49,731 nt of DNA, from contig JAHIUE010000080.1 of NCBI GenBank assembly GCA_018817205.1, forward strand, positions 1 to 49,731. Direction: 5' to 3'. The notes under the pieces were generated by a model. The model was not told the origin of the DNA. It saw only the letters and a program-made list of their open reading frames with translations, and did not search any database. This DNA is from Patescibacteria group bacterium. GTDB taxonomy: Bacteria; Patescibacteriota; Microgenomatia; Daviesbacterales; UBA10151. A program made the translations under genes and the position numbers. Below are positions 40,761 to 47,773 of this stretch, piece after piece (position 1 is the first letter of the stretch; each line of letters starts with the position of its first letter).

Positions 40761-41456
40761 CTATGTGTAATATTTCCTAAGTAAGGCCATTGCCAAAATT
40801 TCAACACAGTTATAAATAGGCAAGGAATATCTCTTTGGAAAAACTAAAGGCAACTCTGTACACCCTAAAATAATTCCTTGCGCCCCTTCCTTTTTTAAAG
40901 AGTTTGCGACCCTTAAAAGCGTTTTTTCATCACTATATGTATTTTTTTCTTTTAAAACATTCTCAACAATATCCTTAAATAGTCTTTGTATATTTTCTGT
41001 CGGGATAAGAACATCTACACCTTTTTTCTTCAAAGCTTCCTGATATAATCCCTCTCTTATTGTAGCAGGAGAAGCCAATAACCCAATTCTATTTACATTA
41101 TCTTTACTTACTTGCAATGCAACTTCCTTAATCATAGAAAGAAATGGAGTTTTTGACACTTGTTGAAGATCATTAAGTAATAAGTGAGCTGTATTGCATA
41201 CAATACAAAAAGATAAAACATCACATTTATCTAATTGAATTACTCTTTGCTTAAGCATTTTCAATGCAATCTTCTTTTCGTAATCATTAGCAATAAAACC
41301 TGGTATAGGAATGGAGTCAAGAATAATTTCCGGAAAATCAGCATTGTTTTTTACACCAAAAAACTTCACTGACAATTCTATCAGTAACTTGCATAAATAT
41401 AATGACGCTTGAGGTCCTATTCCTCCTAAAATACCAATAGCTTTTTTACTTTTCAT
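40761..41456 (-). CDS. Asp/Glu racemase superfamily protein (COG1794-like)
   Basis: A 231-residue cofactor-independent racemase-family protein. It has the start GlyIleLeuGlyGlyIleGlyProGlnAla (8-17), the first catalytic Cys in CysAsnThrAlaHis (Cys87) and the second in GlyCysThrGluLeuPro (Cys199). The closest named family is aspartate racemase; hydantoin racemase, maleate isomerase and glutamate racemase are relatives. Its ATG overlaps the radical SAM gene's stop (ATGA), so it belongs to the TrpR/T-box-controlled operon. The substrate is unknown. A role in D-amino acid supply or in salvage of a tryptophan-related compound is possible. Confidence 0.85.
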   Translation of the reverse strand: MKSKKAIGILGGIGPQASLYLCKLLIELSVKFFGVKNNADFPEIILDSIPIPGFIANDYEKKIALKMLKQRVIQLDKCDVLSFCIVCNTAHLLLNDLQQVSKTPFLSMIKEVALQVSKDNVNRIGLLASPATIREGLYQEALKKKGVDVLIPTENIQRLFKDIVENVLKEKNTYSDEKTLLRVANSLKKEGAQGIILGCTELPLVFPKRYSLPIYNCVEILAMALLRKYYT

Positions 41457-42688
41457 ACTTTAAAGATGGTTTTCTCCATTTCTCCAAGAGCCAACCCTGG
41501 CCTGGTATCAAGACCACACTTTATTACTCCTTCTTGTCTTAATAAATCCAAAGAGCAATCACCGCATAAATCCGGCATATCGTCTATTGTCTTTTTCTCT
41601 TCATTAAATATACAATTTAGTTGACAAAGGCGATAACAACCTGTTGTCACTAAACCTGTCCACCAGCAACCCGAACCTCGACATAGCTCCTTACAGCTTT
41701 GAATTCTAAAACCCTGTTCTAAAAATGCTTGCCTTATTGAGTTTTGCTCTATCTGTCCGAAAGTTCCTGATAAGACATTTCCAAATTTAGCATAGTTTGT
41801 ACTACCTCTGCCCATATTAGTACATGGCAAATAAAGCCCATCATTATTGATCTGACCTCCTTTTTTTATCATATCGCATGCTTCATCATAGGCCTGAGGC
41901 GAAACAGCATCATTGTAGGTTGGTAAGATTAATCCTATTTCTCTATCTATCTCTATAAATTCCTCCATTTGGACAACAATCCTTTTGGTTAGCAACGGAT
42001 AAGTAGTCAACCACTCAATCTGCCTATCGTAGCTTTCATTGGGTGGAGATACATATTCCATGATTGGTTTAGTACCCAAACTTTCTCTCGCCCACCTAAA
42101 TACTCTGCTCAAATTGCCGTTATTCATTACAGCATCAGTTAAACAGCATTGCATCATCAATCTATCTCCTCCTTTTTCTTTAAAGATCCTCTCTGCATTT
42201 CTCCATGCCGCATGACTATTTTGAAGAGTACCGAGTTTACCTACACTAACGTCCTGAATCTTTTCCGCTAAAGTATCATCATCTATAGTATGTCTATGCA
42301 TTAATAAACTTACGCCCGGGATAAGCACTTGACGCGCATAGGCTTCATCAGCAAACCTTAATCCATGGCTTATTAACAATACGAACTTAAACCCTAAATT
42401 AACTGCTTCCTGTAATAATTGAGGTAAATCGGGATTTTGTGTGGGTTCCGCACCCAAGAAGTATACTTCAGTAACTCCGGCTTCTCTTAATTTACGCATC
42501 GTTTTGGAAGCAATTTCCGGTAGTAAATAACCTGCTTTTCCAGCCCCGGGAGGTCGATAGCAATGAGGACACGCTAAATCACAAGCTTCTGACGCATCAA
42601 GACCAGCACCATTAATTTTAACTGGTCCGTCTTTTTGACCAGTAAATCCTCTAAATTCGTTTATTGATTCTAATTTGCCTATTGGCAT
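41453..42688 (-). CDS. Radical SAM protein with C-terminal Cys cluster
   Basis: A 411-residue radical SAM enzyme. The 4Fe-4S motif is CysAspLeuAlaCysProHisCys (Cys36, Cys40, Cys43). GlyAlaGluProThr follows as the GGE-like SAM site. The last 90 residues hold about ten Cys (CysLysGluLeuCys, GlyCysTrpTrp, GlyCysTyrArgLeuCys, CysGlyAspCys), probably binding one or two auxiliary clusters, as in SPASM-type enzymes. The exact family is not recognised. An AAGGAGAGG ribosome-binding site precedes ATG 42688. Upstream lie a T-box with terminator and trpR, so it is expected to be made when tryptophan is scarce. Confidence 0.85.
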   Translation of the reverse strand: MPIGKLESINEFRGFTGQKDGPVKINGAGLDASEACDLACPHCYRPPGAGKAGYLLPEIASKTMRKLREAGVTEVYFLGAEPTQNPDLPQLLQEAVNLGFKFVLLISHGLRFADEAYARQVLIPGVSLLMHRHTIDDDTLAEKIQDVSVGKLGTLQNSHAAWRNAERIFKEKGGDRLMMQCCLTDAVMNNGNLSRVFRWARESLGTKPIMEYVSPPNESYDRQIEWLTTYPLLTKRIVVQMEEFIEIDREIGLILPTYNDAVSPQAYDEACDMIKKGGQINNDGLYLPCTNMGRGSTNYAKFGNVLSGTFGQIEQNSIRQAFLEQGFRIQSCKELCRGSGCWWTGLVTTGCYRLCQLNCIFNEEKKTIDDMPDLCGDCSLDLLRQEGVIKCGLDTRPGLALGEMEKTIFKV

Positions 42689-42707
42689 ATTCCTCTCCTT
42701 TCCATTT

Positions 42708-42756
42708 AAAAAACCCTTGCAAATTTCCGATCAATACAATCAGAAACTCACAAGGG
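42708..42756 (-). terminator. Intrinsic terminator of the T-box leader
   Basis: On the minus strand, CCCTTGTGAGTTTC pairs with GAAATTTGCAAGGG (14 bp with three G-U pairs) and is followed by six T (42713-42708). It begins 7 nt after the T-box sequence, the usual position for a terminator competing with an antiterminator. Confidence 0.85.
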
Positions 42757-42900
42757 CCATTTAGGCGGTGCCACCTTGATTTTTACTTATTCATGCTCTT
42801 CTTTTTCTTCATAGAAAACAAAGAGTGCTGACTTTTACGGTTTCGCCTCCGTAGCATACTCTTGCTCTACTCCCCGGTTCCAACCTTCCGGATCAAAGCA
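42714..42900 (-). promoter_or_regulatory. T-box riboswitch leader
   Basis: AAGGTGGCACCGCC at 42777-42764 (minus strand) is the T-box antiterminator sequence, consensus AGGGTGGNACCGCG. The base after TGG that pairs with the tRNA discriminator is C, so the tRNA should carry G73, as bacterial tRNA-Trp, Asp, Asn, Gln and Glu do. Upstream hairpins are visible: CCGG/CCGG near 42890-42873, ACGG/CCGT near 42853-42838, and a 12-bp arm pair around TATGAA near 42825-42795. The leader is short and I could not place the stem I specifier codon. With the terminator it would switch on the radical SAM gene when uncharged tRNA binds. Confidence 0.8.
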
Positions 42901-42912
42901 TTTATAGTTTTT

Positions 42913-43170
42913 CTAATTTACTACTTTAAATCTTCCTTTCTGCAGTTCTCTTGAACCGCGGGTTACTGTTGCAACCCCAACTCCTAAACTTTCTGCAATT
43001 CCCTGCTGGGGAATACCCTGTTTTAGCATTTTAACAATACGCAATCTCATTGGAATTTCCAGCCGTTCCTTTGGAGTTAAAATCCCCAAAAGAAAATCTT
43101 CCATCTTGTCTTCTCTTTTAATAGTTAATAATAAATTAATCAACTCTTGAAGTTGCTTATTTCTAACCAT
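42913..43170 (-). CDS. trpR: Trp repressor TrpR
   Basis: An 85-residue TrpR-family repressor. It matches E. coli TrpR in the core: LeuThrProLysGluArg, LeuArgIleValLysMetLeu with the Trp-contacting Arg, and the recognition helix GlyValGlyValAlaThrValThrArgGlySer (E. coli GlyAlaGlyIleAlaThrIleThrArgGlySer). YerC-type relatives carry Ser and ThrArgValSer there, so this is a true TrpR-like reader. It lacks the E. coli N- and C-terminal tails. The promoter carries a near-perfect trp operator, implying autorepression with tryptophan. The T-box/radical SAM/racemase genes lie downstream on the same strand. Confidence 0.9.
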   Translation of the reverse strand: MVRNKQLQELINLLLTIKREDKMEDFLLGILTPKERLEIPMRLRIVKMLKQGIPQQGIAESLGVGVATVTRGSRELQKGRFKVVN

Positions 43171-43173
43171 TGC

Positions 43174-43207
43174 GTACTAGTATACTAGTACAAGAGTATT
43201 GTGTCAA
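43174..43207 (-). promoter_or_regulatory. trpR promoter with trp operator palindrome
   Basis: Minus-strand TTGACA (43207-43202), a 17-bp spacer and TATACT (43184-43179). The perfect 18-bp palindrome GTACTAGTATACTAGTAC (43174-43191) covers the -10. It equals the E. coli trp operator consensus GTACTAGTTAACTAGTAC except for the central two bases. The ATG follows the -10 by 8 nt, so the mRNA is predicted to be leaderless. Confidence 0.88.
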
Positions 43208-43234
43208 GGGACGGCTTTTATATAATGGCAAGCT

Positions 43235-43636
43235 TTATAGTTGCAGGTCTGTGATGGCTCTTGCTAAATCTTCAATCGTACTCCACTTGAATGATTGGGA
43301 TGCTATCGCCGGCACATACGTTTTCGTAACGGTGTCTTTAGTTGCCGCAATAATTGGGACCCTTTTCGCCATGCAGTAACCTACCTCAATCAACATCCCT
43401 TCACTTTTGTTATCTGAAGTCTGAACCACAAAGAGAAAATCTGCATTGTCGATAATGCCAAAAGCGTGTTCCATGATTTGGCGGACACCAAGAGATTTAC
43501 CTTCTATGGCCTCATCAAAGAAAGTACTGTATGCCTCGATCCCTCGACCTTTGAACGCCTCCCTGATAGCAATCAGTACAGGTTCGACTGCCTGAGGATC
43601 CTCACCAGTCGAGCGGTAAGCAATAAAGGCTTTCAT
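43235..43636 (-). CDS. Nucleoside 2-deoxyribosyltransferase-like protein
   Basis: A 133-residue single-domain protein of the nucleoside deoxyribosyltransferase/TIR-like superfamily. It has PheIleAlaTyrArgSer at the start, an AspAsnAlaAspPheLeuPheVal strand with Asp, and GluGlyMetLeuIleGluValGlyTyrCysMetAla, where Glu84 would be the nucleophile that attacks the N-glycosidic bond. Relatives salvage nucleosides, and some hydrolyse NAD or nucleotides in defence. Its own promoter (TATAAT at 43651-43646, 9 nt before the ATG; weak -35 GGGACA) suggests independent, leaderless expression. It ends just before the trpR promoter. Confidence 0.75.
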   Translation of the reverse strand: MKAFIAYRSTGEDPQAVEPVLIAIREAFKGRGIEAYSTFFDEAIEGKSLGVRQIMEHAFGIIDNADFLFVVQTSDNKSEGMLIEVGYCMAKRVPIIAATKDTVTKTYVPAIASQSFKWSTIEDLARAITDLQL

Positions 43637-43645
43637 AATAAGCTA

Positions 43646-43651
43646 ATTATA
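43646..43651 (-). promoter_or_regulatory. -10 element of the deoxyribosyltransferase-like gene
   Basis: A consensus TATAAT on the minus strand, 9 nt before the ATG at 43636. GGGACA 16 bp upstream is a possible weak -35. Confidence 0.45.
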
Positions 43652-43739
43652 GCAAATGCAAAAAGATTGTCCCAGCCTACGCTTTACTTATTATGAAATT
43701 AAAATATAATAAGCTTCATAAATTGAACTATAGAGTCAT

Positions 43740-44819
43740 ATGAGCGCCTGCGAACAATTGGATACAGTAGTTACCCGACGATTAGATGAGTATGCATCAG
43801 CCGTTACCACACCTGATGCTCCTGAAGTTGCCTTACCCGGAGGTATCGAGATAATTAATACCGAGTTCACGCCAGATACCTTGGGTATGAAGGTTGTTTT
43901 CACCGGCACGCGGAACGACGGTAAGGTAGCCACCTTTGAAACCGGCAGCTTTTTAGATAATGGCGGGGTCGAAAACGCTTCCGATCGACATGATATTTGT
44001 GTATCGACTGCCGGCGGTTGCACTAAGGCTTGCCGGTTCTGTTCGGTGCCATATTCTGAACTTGGCTTTGAACGCCTACTCACCGCCGAAGAATTGGTGG
44101 TCCAGACTATCTATACGATTCTGGAACGAAATCGCGGGGCTTCTATGCCAAATGCTCTAGGCTTCATGGGTAATGGTGAACCATCAGATAACGCCGCCGT
44201 CATCCCGGCAGTATGTTACTTAGCTGACAAACCTGAGCTAAATATAGAAAGAGTTACCTTTTCGACGATCGGCGAAAATATAGCCGGCATTGGTAAAATG
44301 GCCAGGAGTTTTGCTCAGCTCGATATGCGAACCATTATGCAATTTAGTCTGCATGCCGCCGATGAGACAAAACGCCGCTCAATCATACCAGGTCGAAAAC
44401 CACTTGATAAGATTCTAAAGGCGATCGATGGATACGGTGAAGTTACCGGTGAACCGGTAAAGTTCAATGTCGCACTCATGGATGGCACCTATGATTTCAA
44501 AGGCTTTACTAATGCTTCGCCAGAGGATGCTCGAATGTTGGCGCAAATCCTTACGGCACCAAGTGCCGTTTCGGGCAATCCCATCAGACGGCTCCTCAAG
44601 CTATCCGCCTACAATAGTGTTCCAGGTATACCATTTGAGCCGGCGTCATCTGTCGCAGTAGAAGCTTTTGTGGCTATTTTAGCTGAACATGGTATAACTG
44701 ATATTCAAAGGTTTCGGGGAAGTGGTATAGAAATTAATGAACAAAAAACTATTGGCGGCTTCGCTTGTGGACAGCTCAGAGCCACCACACCTAATACCCT
44801 AGCGAAAGTTCATCAATAA
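43740..44819 (+). CDS. RlmN/Cfr-like radical SAM methyltransferase
   Basis: A 359-residue protein of the RlmN/Cfr family, which methylates A2503 of 23S rRNA (C2 by RlmN, C8 by Cfr). It keeps CysValSerThrAlaGlyGlyCysThrLysAlaCysArgPheCys, with Cys87 at the place of the catalytic RlmN Cys118 and cluster ligands Cys94, Cys98 and Cys101. It also has MetGlyAsnGlyGluPro, SerLeuHisAla and the C-terminal AlaCysGlyGln (Cys343, the methyl-carrying Cys). The N-terminal RNA-binding domain is not RlmN-like, so the target may differ. TATAAT at 43705-43710 is a candidate -10. The DNA is visibly more G+C-rich than its neighbours, suggesting transfer. Confidence 0.75.
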   Translation: MSACEQLDTVVTRRLDEYASAVTTPDAPEVALPGGIEIINTEFTPDTLGMKVVFTGTRNDGKVATFETGSFLDNGGVENASDRHDICVSTAGGCTKACRFCSVPYSELGFERLLTAEELVVQTIYTILERNRGASMPNALGFMGNGEPSDNAAVIPAVCYLADKPELNIERVTFSTIGENIAGIGKMARSFAQLDMRTIMQFSLHAADETKRRSIIPGRKPLDKILKAIDGYGEVTGEPVKFNVALMDGTYDFKGFTNASPEDARMLAQILTAPSAVSGNPIRRLLKLSAYNSVPGIPFEPASSVAVEAFVAILAEHGITDIQRFRGSGIEINEQKTIGGFACGQLRATTPNTLAKVHQ

Positions 44820-45571
44820 GAATCAACGGCGGTAGCCGGTTTTTGGGTACTGACGAATAGGTGTAAGAATGGGAAAGATAAGCGGTCGGCGGTATGATAC
44901 CTATCGCCTAAGATTGTAACCACTTCGTCCGCTCTTTCCATGAAAGCATCGTTTCTCGCTCGCTCACCGTTAGAGGCCAGGAAGGCCATAGCCATTATCA
45001 TTTGAGTTACAGTGTCGGCTGTCAAGGTGCTGGTGACGTTTTGAATCTCAGTTTCTCCCTTAGCTTGCAAAGCACGTAGACAATCATGCAAGCTGTCATT
45101 AAATTGCTCACTATAACCAAGCCCGACATGGTCAAGTAGTTGGCTCCAGTCATCCTGCTTGATGCCGAGGTGGGTGACCACCAGCAAATGTCCGCCGGGT
45201 TTGACTAGTCCCCAGGCCGGGGGAACTAGCGTGGCGTGCTCACCGGCTGTGTGGGAAATGACATGGGACATCAGCACTAGGTCGTACAAACCCTTAACCT
45301 CTGTAGGAAACACTTCCTCAATAACCTGTTTGCCGGCCTGACGCAACCGGGCGGCGTACTGCGGGTTCTGCTCAATGGCCACATAATCCTCAACCATTTC
45401 TGAAAGAGGCAGAGCTACTTGGCCGTCGCCAGCGCCAATGTCGAGCAACGAGTTAGCATTATAGCGAATGATGTAGTCAGAGAATTTCGCAACATAAATT
45501 TGCTTTTCATCGGTACACTGCAGAAGGCTTTCAAGGCCTTGATAGTAGAGAACTTCAAAAGTCTGCGGCAT
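44813..45571 (-). CDS. Class I SAM-dependent methyltransferase
   Basis: A 252-residue methyltransferase. Motif I LeuLeuAspIleGlyAlaGlyAspGlyGln is at 42-51, the acidic residue of motif II is in ValAlaIleGluGlnAsn, and motif IV-like TyrAspLeuValLeuMetSerHisVal follows. The remaining half is helical and not assignable to a substrate class. It converges on the RlmN-like gene with a 7-nt overlap and shares its richer G+C content, so the two probably arrived together. A consensus promoter with the ATG 10 nt after the -10 supports the start. Confidence 0.8.
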   Translation of the reverse strand: MPQTFEVLYYQGLESLLQCTDEKQIYVAKFSDYIIRYNANSLLDIGAGDGQVALPLSEMVEDYVAIEQNPQYAARLRQAGKQVIEEVFPTEVKGLYDLVLMSHVISHTAGEHATLVPPAWGLVKPGGHLLVVTHLGIKQDDWSQLLDHVGLGYSEQFNDSLHDCLRALQAKGETEIQNVTSTLTADTVTQMIMAMAFLASNGERARNDAFMERADEVVTILGDRYHTADRLSFPFLHLFVSTQKPATAVDSY

Positions 45572-45581
45572 ATATTGTGAG

Positions 45582-45609
45582 ATTATAGCTTATAACCAAA
45601 TTATGTCAA
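45582..45609 (-). promoter_or_regulatory. Promoter of the methyltransferase gene
   Basis: Minus-strand TTGACA (45609-45604), a 16-bp spacer and TATAAT (45587-45582), both perfect hexamers. The -35 overlaps the stop of the upstream GT4 gene. The ATG is 10 nt after the -10. Confidence 0.65.
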
Positions 45610-46742
45610 ACCTTAAGTGTAACTTTTTCAAAAACTTTTAGTACACTTCTGGCCATTTTGGACCAGGAAAATTTTCGGGCTTGGATAATTCCTGCTTTAG
45701 AATATTTTTGGCACAACTTATTATCCGTTGTCACTATCCTTATTGCCTGTTCTATCTGATCAACAGAGTAAGGATCAACCAGAAGTCCTGCTTTCCCCAC
45801 CACTTCGGGAAGAGATGAAACATTGGAAACAACCACCGGAACACCGGAGGCCATTGCCTCAACTACCGGTATCCCAAAACCTTCCCATAGCGATGGCAGG
45901 ATAAATGCTTGAGCTCCCGCAAGAAGCAAAGGCAGATTTTTAATCGGAACAAACCCCAAAAACTTTACTCTATTTTCAATCCCGAGACTTTGGGGAGTCT
46001 TCAATATCTCTTCATACATCCAACCTTCTTTGCCTTCTCCCTCAGTTTTTCCCACAATAACAAGCTGTATTTGGTCTTCTGTTCTGGCAAACGCCTCAAT
46101 AAGTCTTATTAAATTTTTCCTTGGCTGCAGAGTCCCTATATATATAATGTAGTTACTCTCTATTTTATATTTCTTTTTTACTGTTTTAATTCTGAACTCT
46201 GAATTCTGAATTCTAAATTGTTCCCGGTCATAACCTGGATAAGCTACGGTAATTTTTTCTTTTGGCACTTTGTACTCTTTACAAATATCCTCTTTGGAAA
46301 ACTGGGAGATAGTAATTATATAATCCGCATTTTCAACAGAAAATTTTGTCCAATTTTTAAGTTTATATAAATCTTTCTTGAGAAAAGTTTCTGGAAAATG
46401 TAAAAAAGACAGATCAAATACTGTTACTATCTTTTTAACCGATGCCGGTGAAAATCTTGGAATATAATGCGTCGGCGAAAAGAATATATCAGGCTTATCT
46501 TTTGCAGAATATAAGGCCAAAGGTAAAGCGATTCTAGTCCAGAACTTCTCGGGTTTTAAAATTCTATATTTCCATCCTGCTCGTTCTCTTGGTAAATCCT
46601 CAAGCGGCGGGTTTGGCAAAAGAACCGTGTAATCATTAATCTGATCATTTTCCTCCAAATGCCGGAGTAACTCATATGCCACTTGTGAAGATCCCAATCT
46701 TTGCTCAACATTTGCTTCATATCCATCAATCCAAATTCTCAT
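45606..46742 (-). CDS. GT4 glycosyltransferase
   Basis: A 378-residue GT-B enzyme of the GT4 family. It has AspLeuSerPheLeuHisPhePro, the linker TyrIleGlyThrLeuGlnProArgLysAsn and the donor motif GluGlyPheGlyIleProValValGluAlaMet. It likely adds mannose or a related sugar to a lipid-linked glycan. A block of four 7-nt repeats (46190-46217) encodes an inserted-looking ArgIleGlnAsnSerGluPheArgIle segment just before the linker. It overlaps the next GT4 gene upstream by ATGA. Confidence 0.88.
   Translation of the reverse strand: MRIWIDGYEANVEQRLGSSQVAYELLRHLEENDQINDYTVLLPNPPLEDLPRERAGWKYRILKPEKFWTRIALPLALYSAKDKPDIFFSPTHYIPRFSPASVKKIVTVFDLSFLHFPETFLKKDLYKLKNWTKFSVENADYIITISQFSKEDICKEYKVPKEKITVAYPGYDREQFRIQNSEFRIKTVKKKYKIESNYIIYIGTLQPRKNLIRLIEAFARTEDQIQLVIVGKTEGEGKEGWMYEEILKTPQSLGIENRVKFLGFVPIKNLPLLLAGAQAFILPSLWEGFGIPVVEAMASGVPVVVSNVSSLPEVVGKAGLLVDPYSVDQIEQAIRIVTTDNKLCQKYSKAGIIQARKFSWSKMARSVLKVFEKVTLKV
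46190..46217 (+). repeat. Four tandem 7-nt repeats inside a GT4 gene
   Basis: TTCTGAA, CTCTGAA, TTCTGAA and TTCTAAA follow one another without gaps. On the coding (minus) strand this reads GAATTCA-type heptamers and encodes a linker of the glycosyltransferase. Confidence 0.7.
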
Positions 46743-47764
46743 TCCGTCAACCTTTCATAAACTTTTACTGTTTGCTGTGCGGCTTTTTCCCAGGAAAATT
46801 GCTTAACTCTCTCAAAACCTTTTTTTATTAAATCCTGTCTTAACACATTGTCATTTATTATCACATTAAGTTTCTCTCTTATATCCTTTACTTTATAAGG
46901 ATCGGCATATAAAGCTGCATCTCCTCCTACCTCCGGCATGGAAGATACACTCGAGGTAATAACCGGAAGTCCTACCGAAAATGCATCCAGTATGGGAATA
47001 CCAAAACCTTCGTAAAGTGAAGGGTAAAGTAAAACTTGCGCTGAAGCATAAAGTAATTCCAACTCTTCTGTACTCAACCAGGGGAGAGTAATACCTGCGA
47101 TTACCAAATTATAATCTCGGCAGATCTCTTTTACTCTTGTTAAATTTCTTCTCTCCCCTACCCCTCCTATTGCCAATACAAACCTATCCGGCAGCTTATA
47201 CTTCTCCCTAAATTTTTTAATCTTTTCATCAGATTGTGGTCTATAATTGCCGGTCGGCCCTTCATAAATTACTGTTATTTTATCTTCCGGAATATTTGAA
47301 ACTTGCAGCAGATCCTTCTTGGTAGACTCTGAAACTGCAACCACGCAATCTATCTCTTTTTCTACCAGTTTTAATCGTCTTTTGTGAATATCAACAATTT
47401 TCGGATGTGACCACTGAGGATATTTCAAAGGCACAACGTCATGATAGGTTGTCACTTTCTTTGTCTTACTCGGAGGTTGAATCCAATCAGACGAGTGAAA
47501 AATGTCTATGGGTCCAATAAATCTCTCAATTGGTACTTTTCGCCATCTGTTAAAGAAAGGTTCAAAAAGAGTTGGAGGAAGTTTAAATGACTTTACATTT
47601 TTAAGACCTCCTTTATATGATTTTCGCAGTGAAGAGTAGAAATAAACCATCTCAAGGTTGGAAAGTAAAGATAGCTTTTCAGCTAAATTTTTTACATAAG
47701 TTGCAACACCACCCTGATGGGCAAGCTGCGATATATCCATACCCACTCGAATATTTTTATCCAT
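46739..47764 (-). CDS. GT4 glycosyltransferase
   Basis: A 341-residue GT-B enzyme. It has GlyGlyValAlaThrTyrValLys near the start, ThrTyrHisAspValValProLeuLys, AlaIleGlyGlyValGlyGluArgArgAsn in the linker and GluGlyPheGlyIleProIleLeuAspAla as donor motif, where the second conserved acidic residue is Asp instead of Glu. It is shorter than its neighbour in the linker region. It follows the GT39-like gene by 9 nt. Confidence 0.87.
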   Translation of the reverse strand: MDKNIRVGMDISQLAHQGGVATYVKNLAEKLSLLSNLEMVYFYSSLRKSYKGGLKNVKSFKLPPTLFEPFFNRWRKVPIERFIGPIDIFHSSDWIQPPSKTKKVTTYHDVVPLKYPQWSHPKIVDIHKRRLKLVEKEIDCVVAVSESTKKDLLQVSNIPEDKITVIYEGPTGNYRPQSDEKIKKFREKYKLPDRFVLAIGGVGERRNLTRVKEICRDYNLVIAGITLPWLSTEELELLYASAQVLLYPSLYEGFGIPILDAFSVGLPVITSSVSSMPEVGGDAALYADPYKVKDIREKLNVIINDNVLRQDLIKKGFERVKQFSWEKAAQQTVKVYERLTE

Positions 47765-47773
47765 ATGAATATT

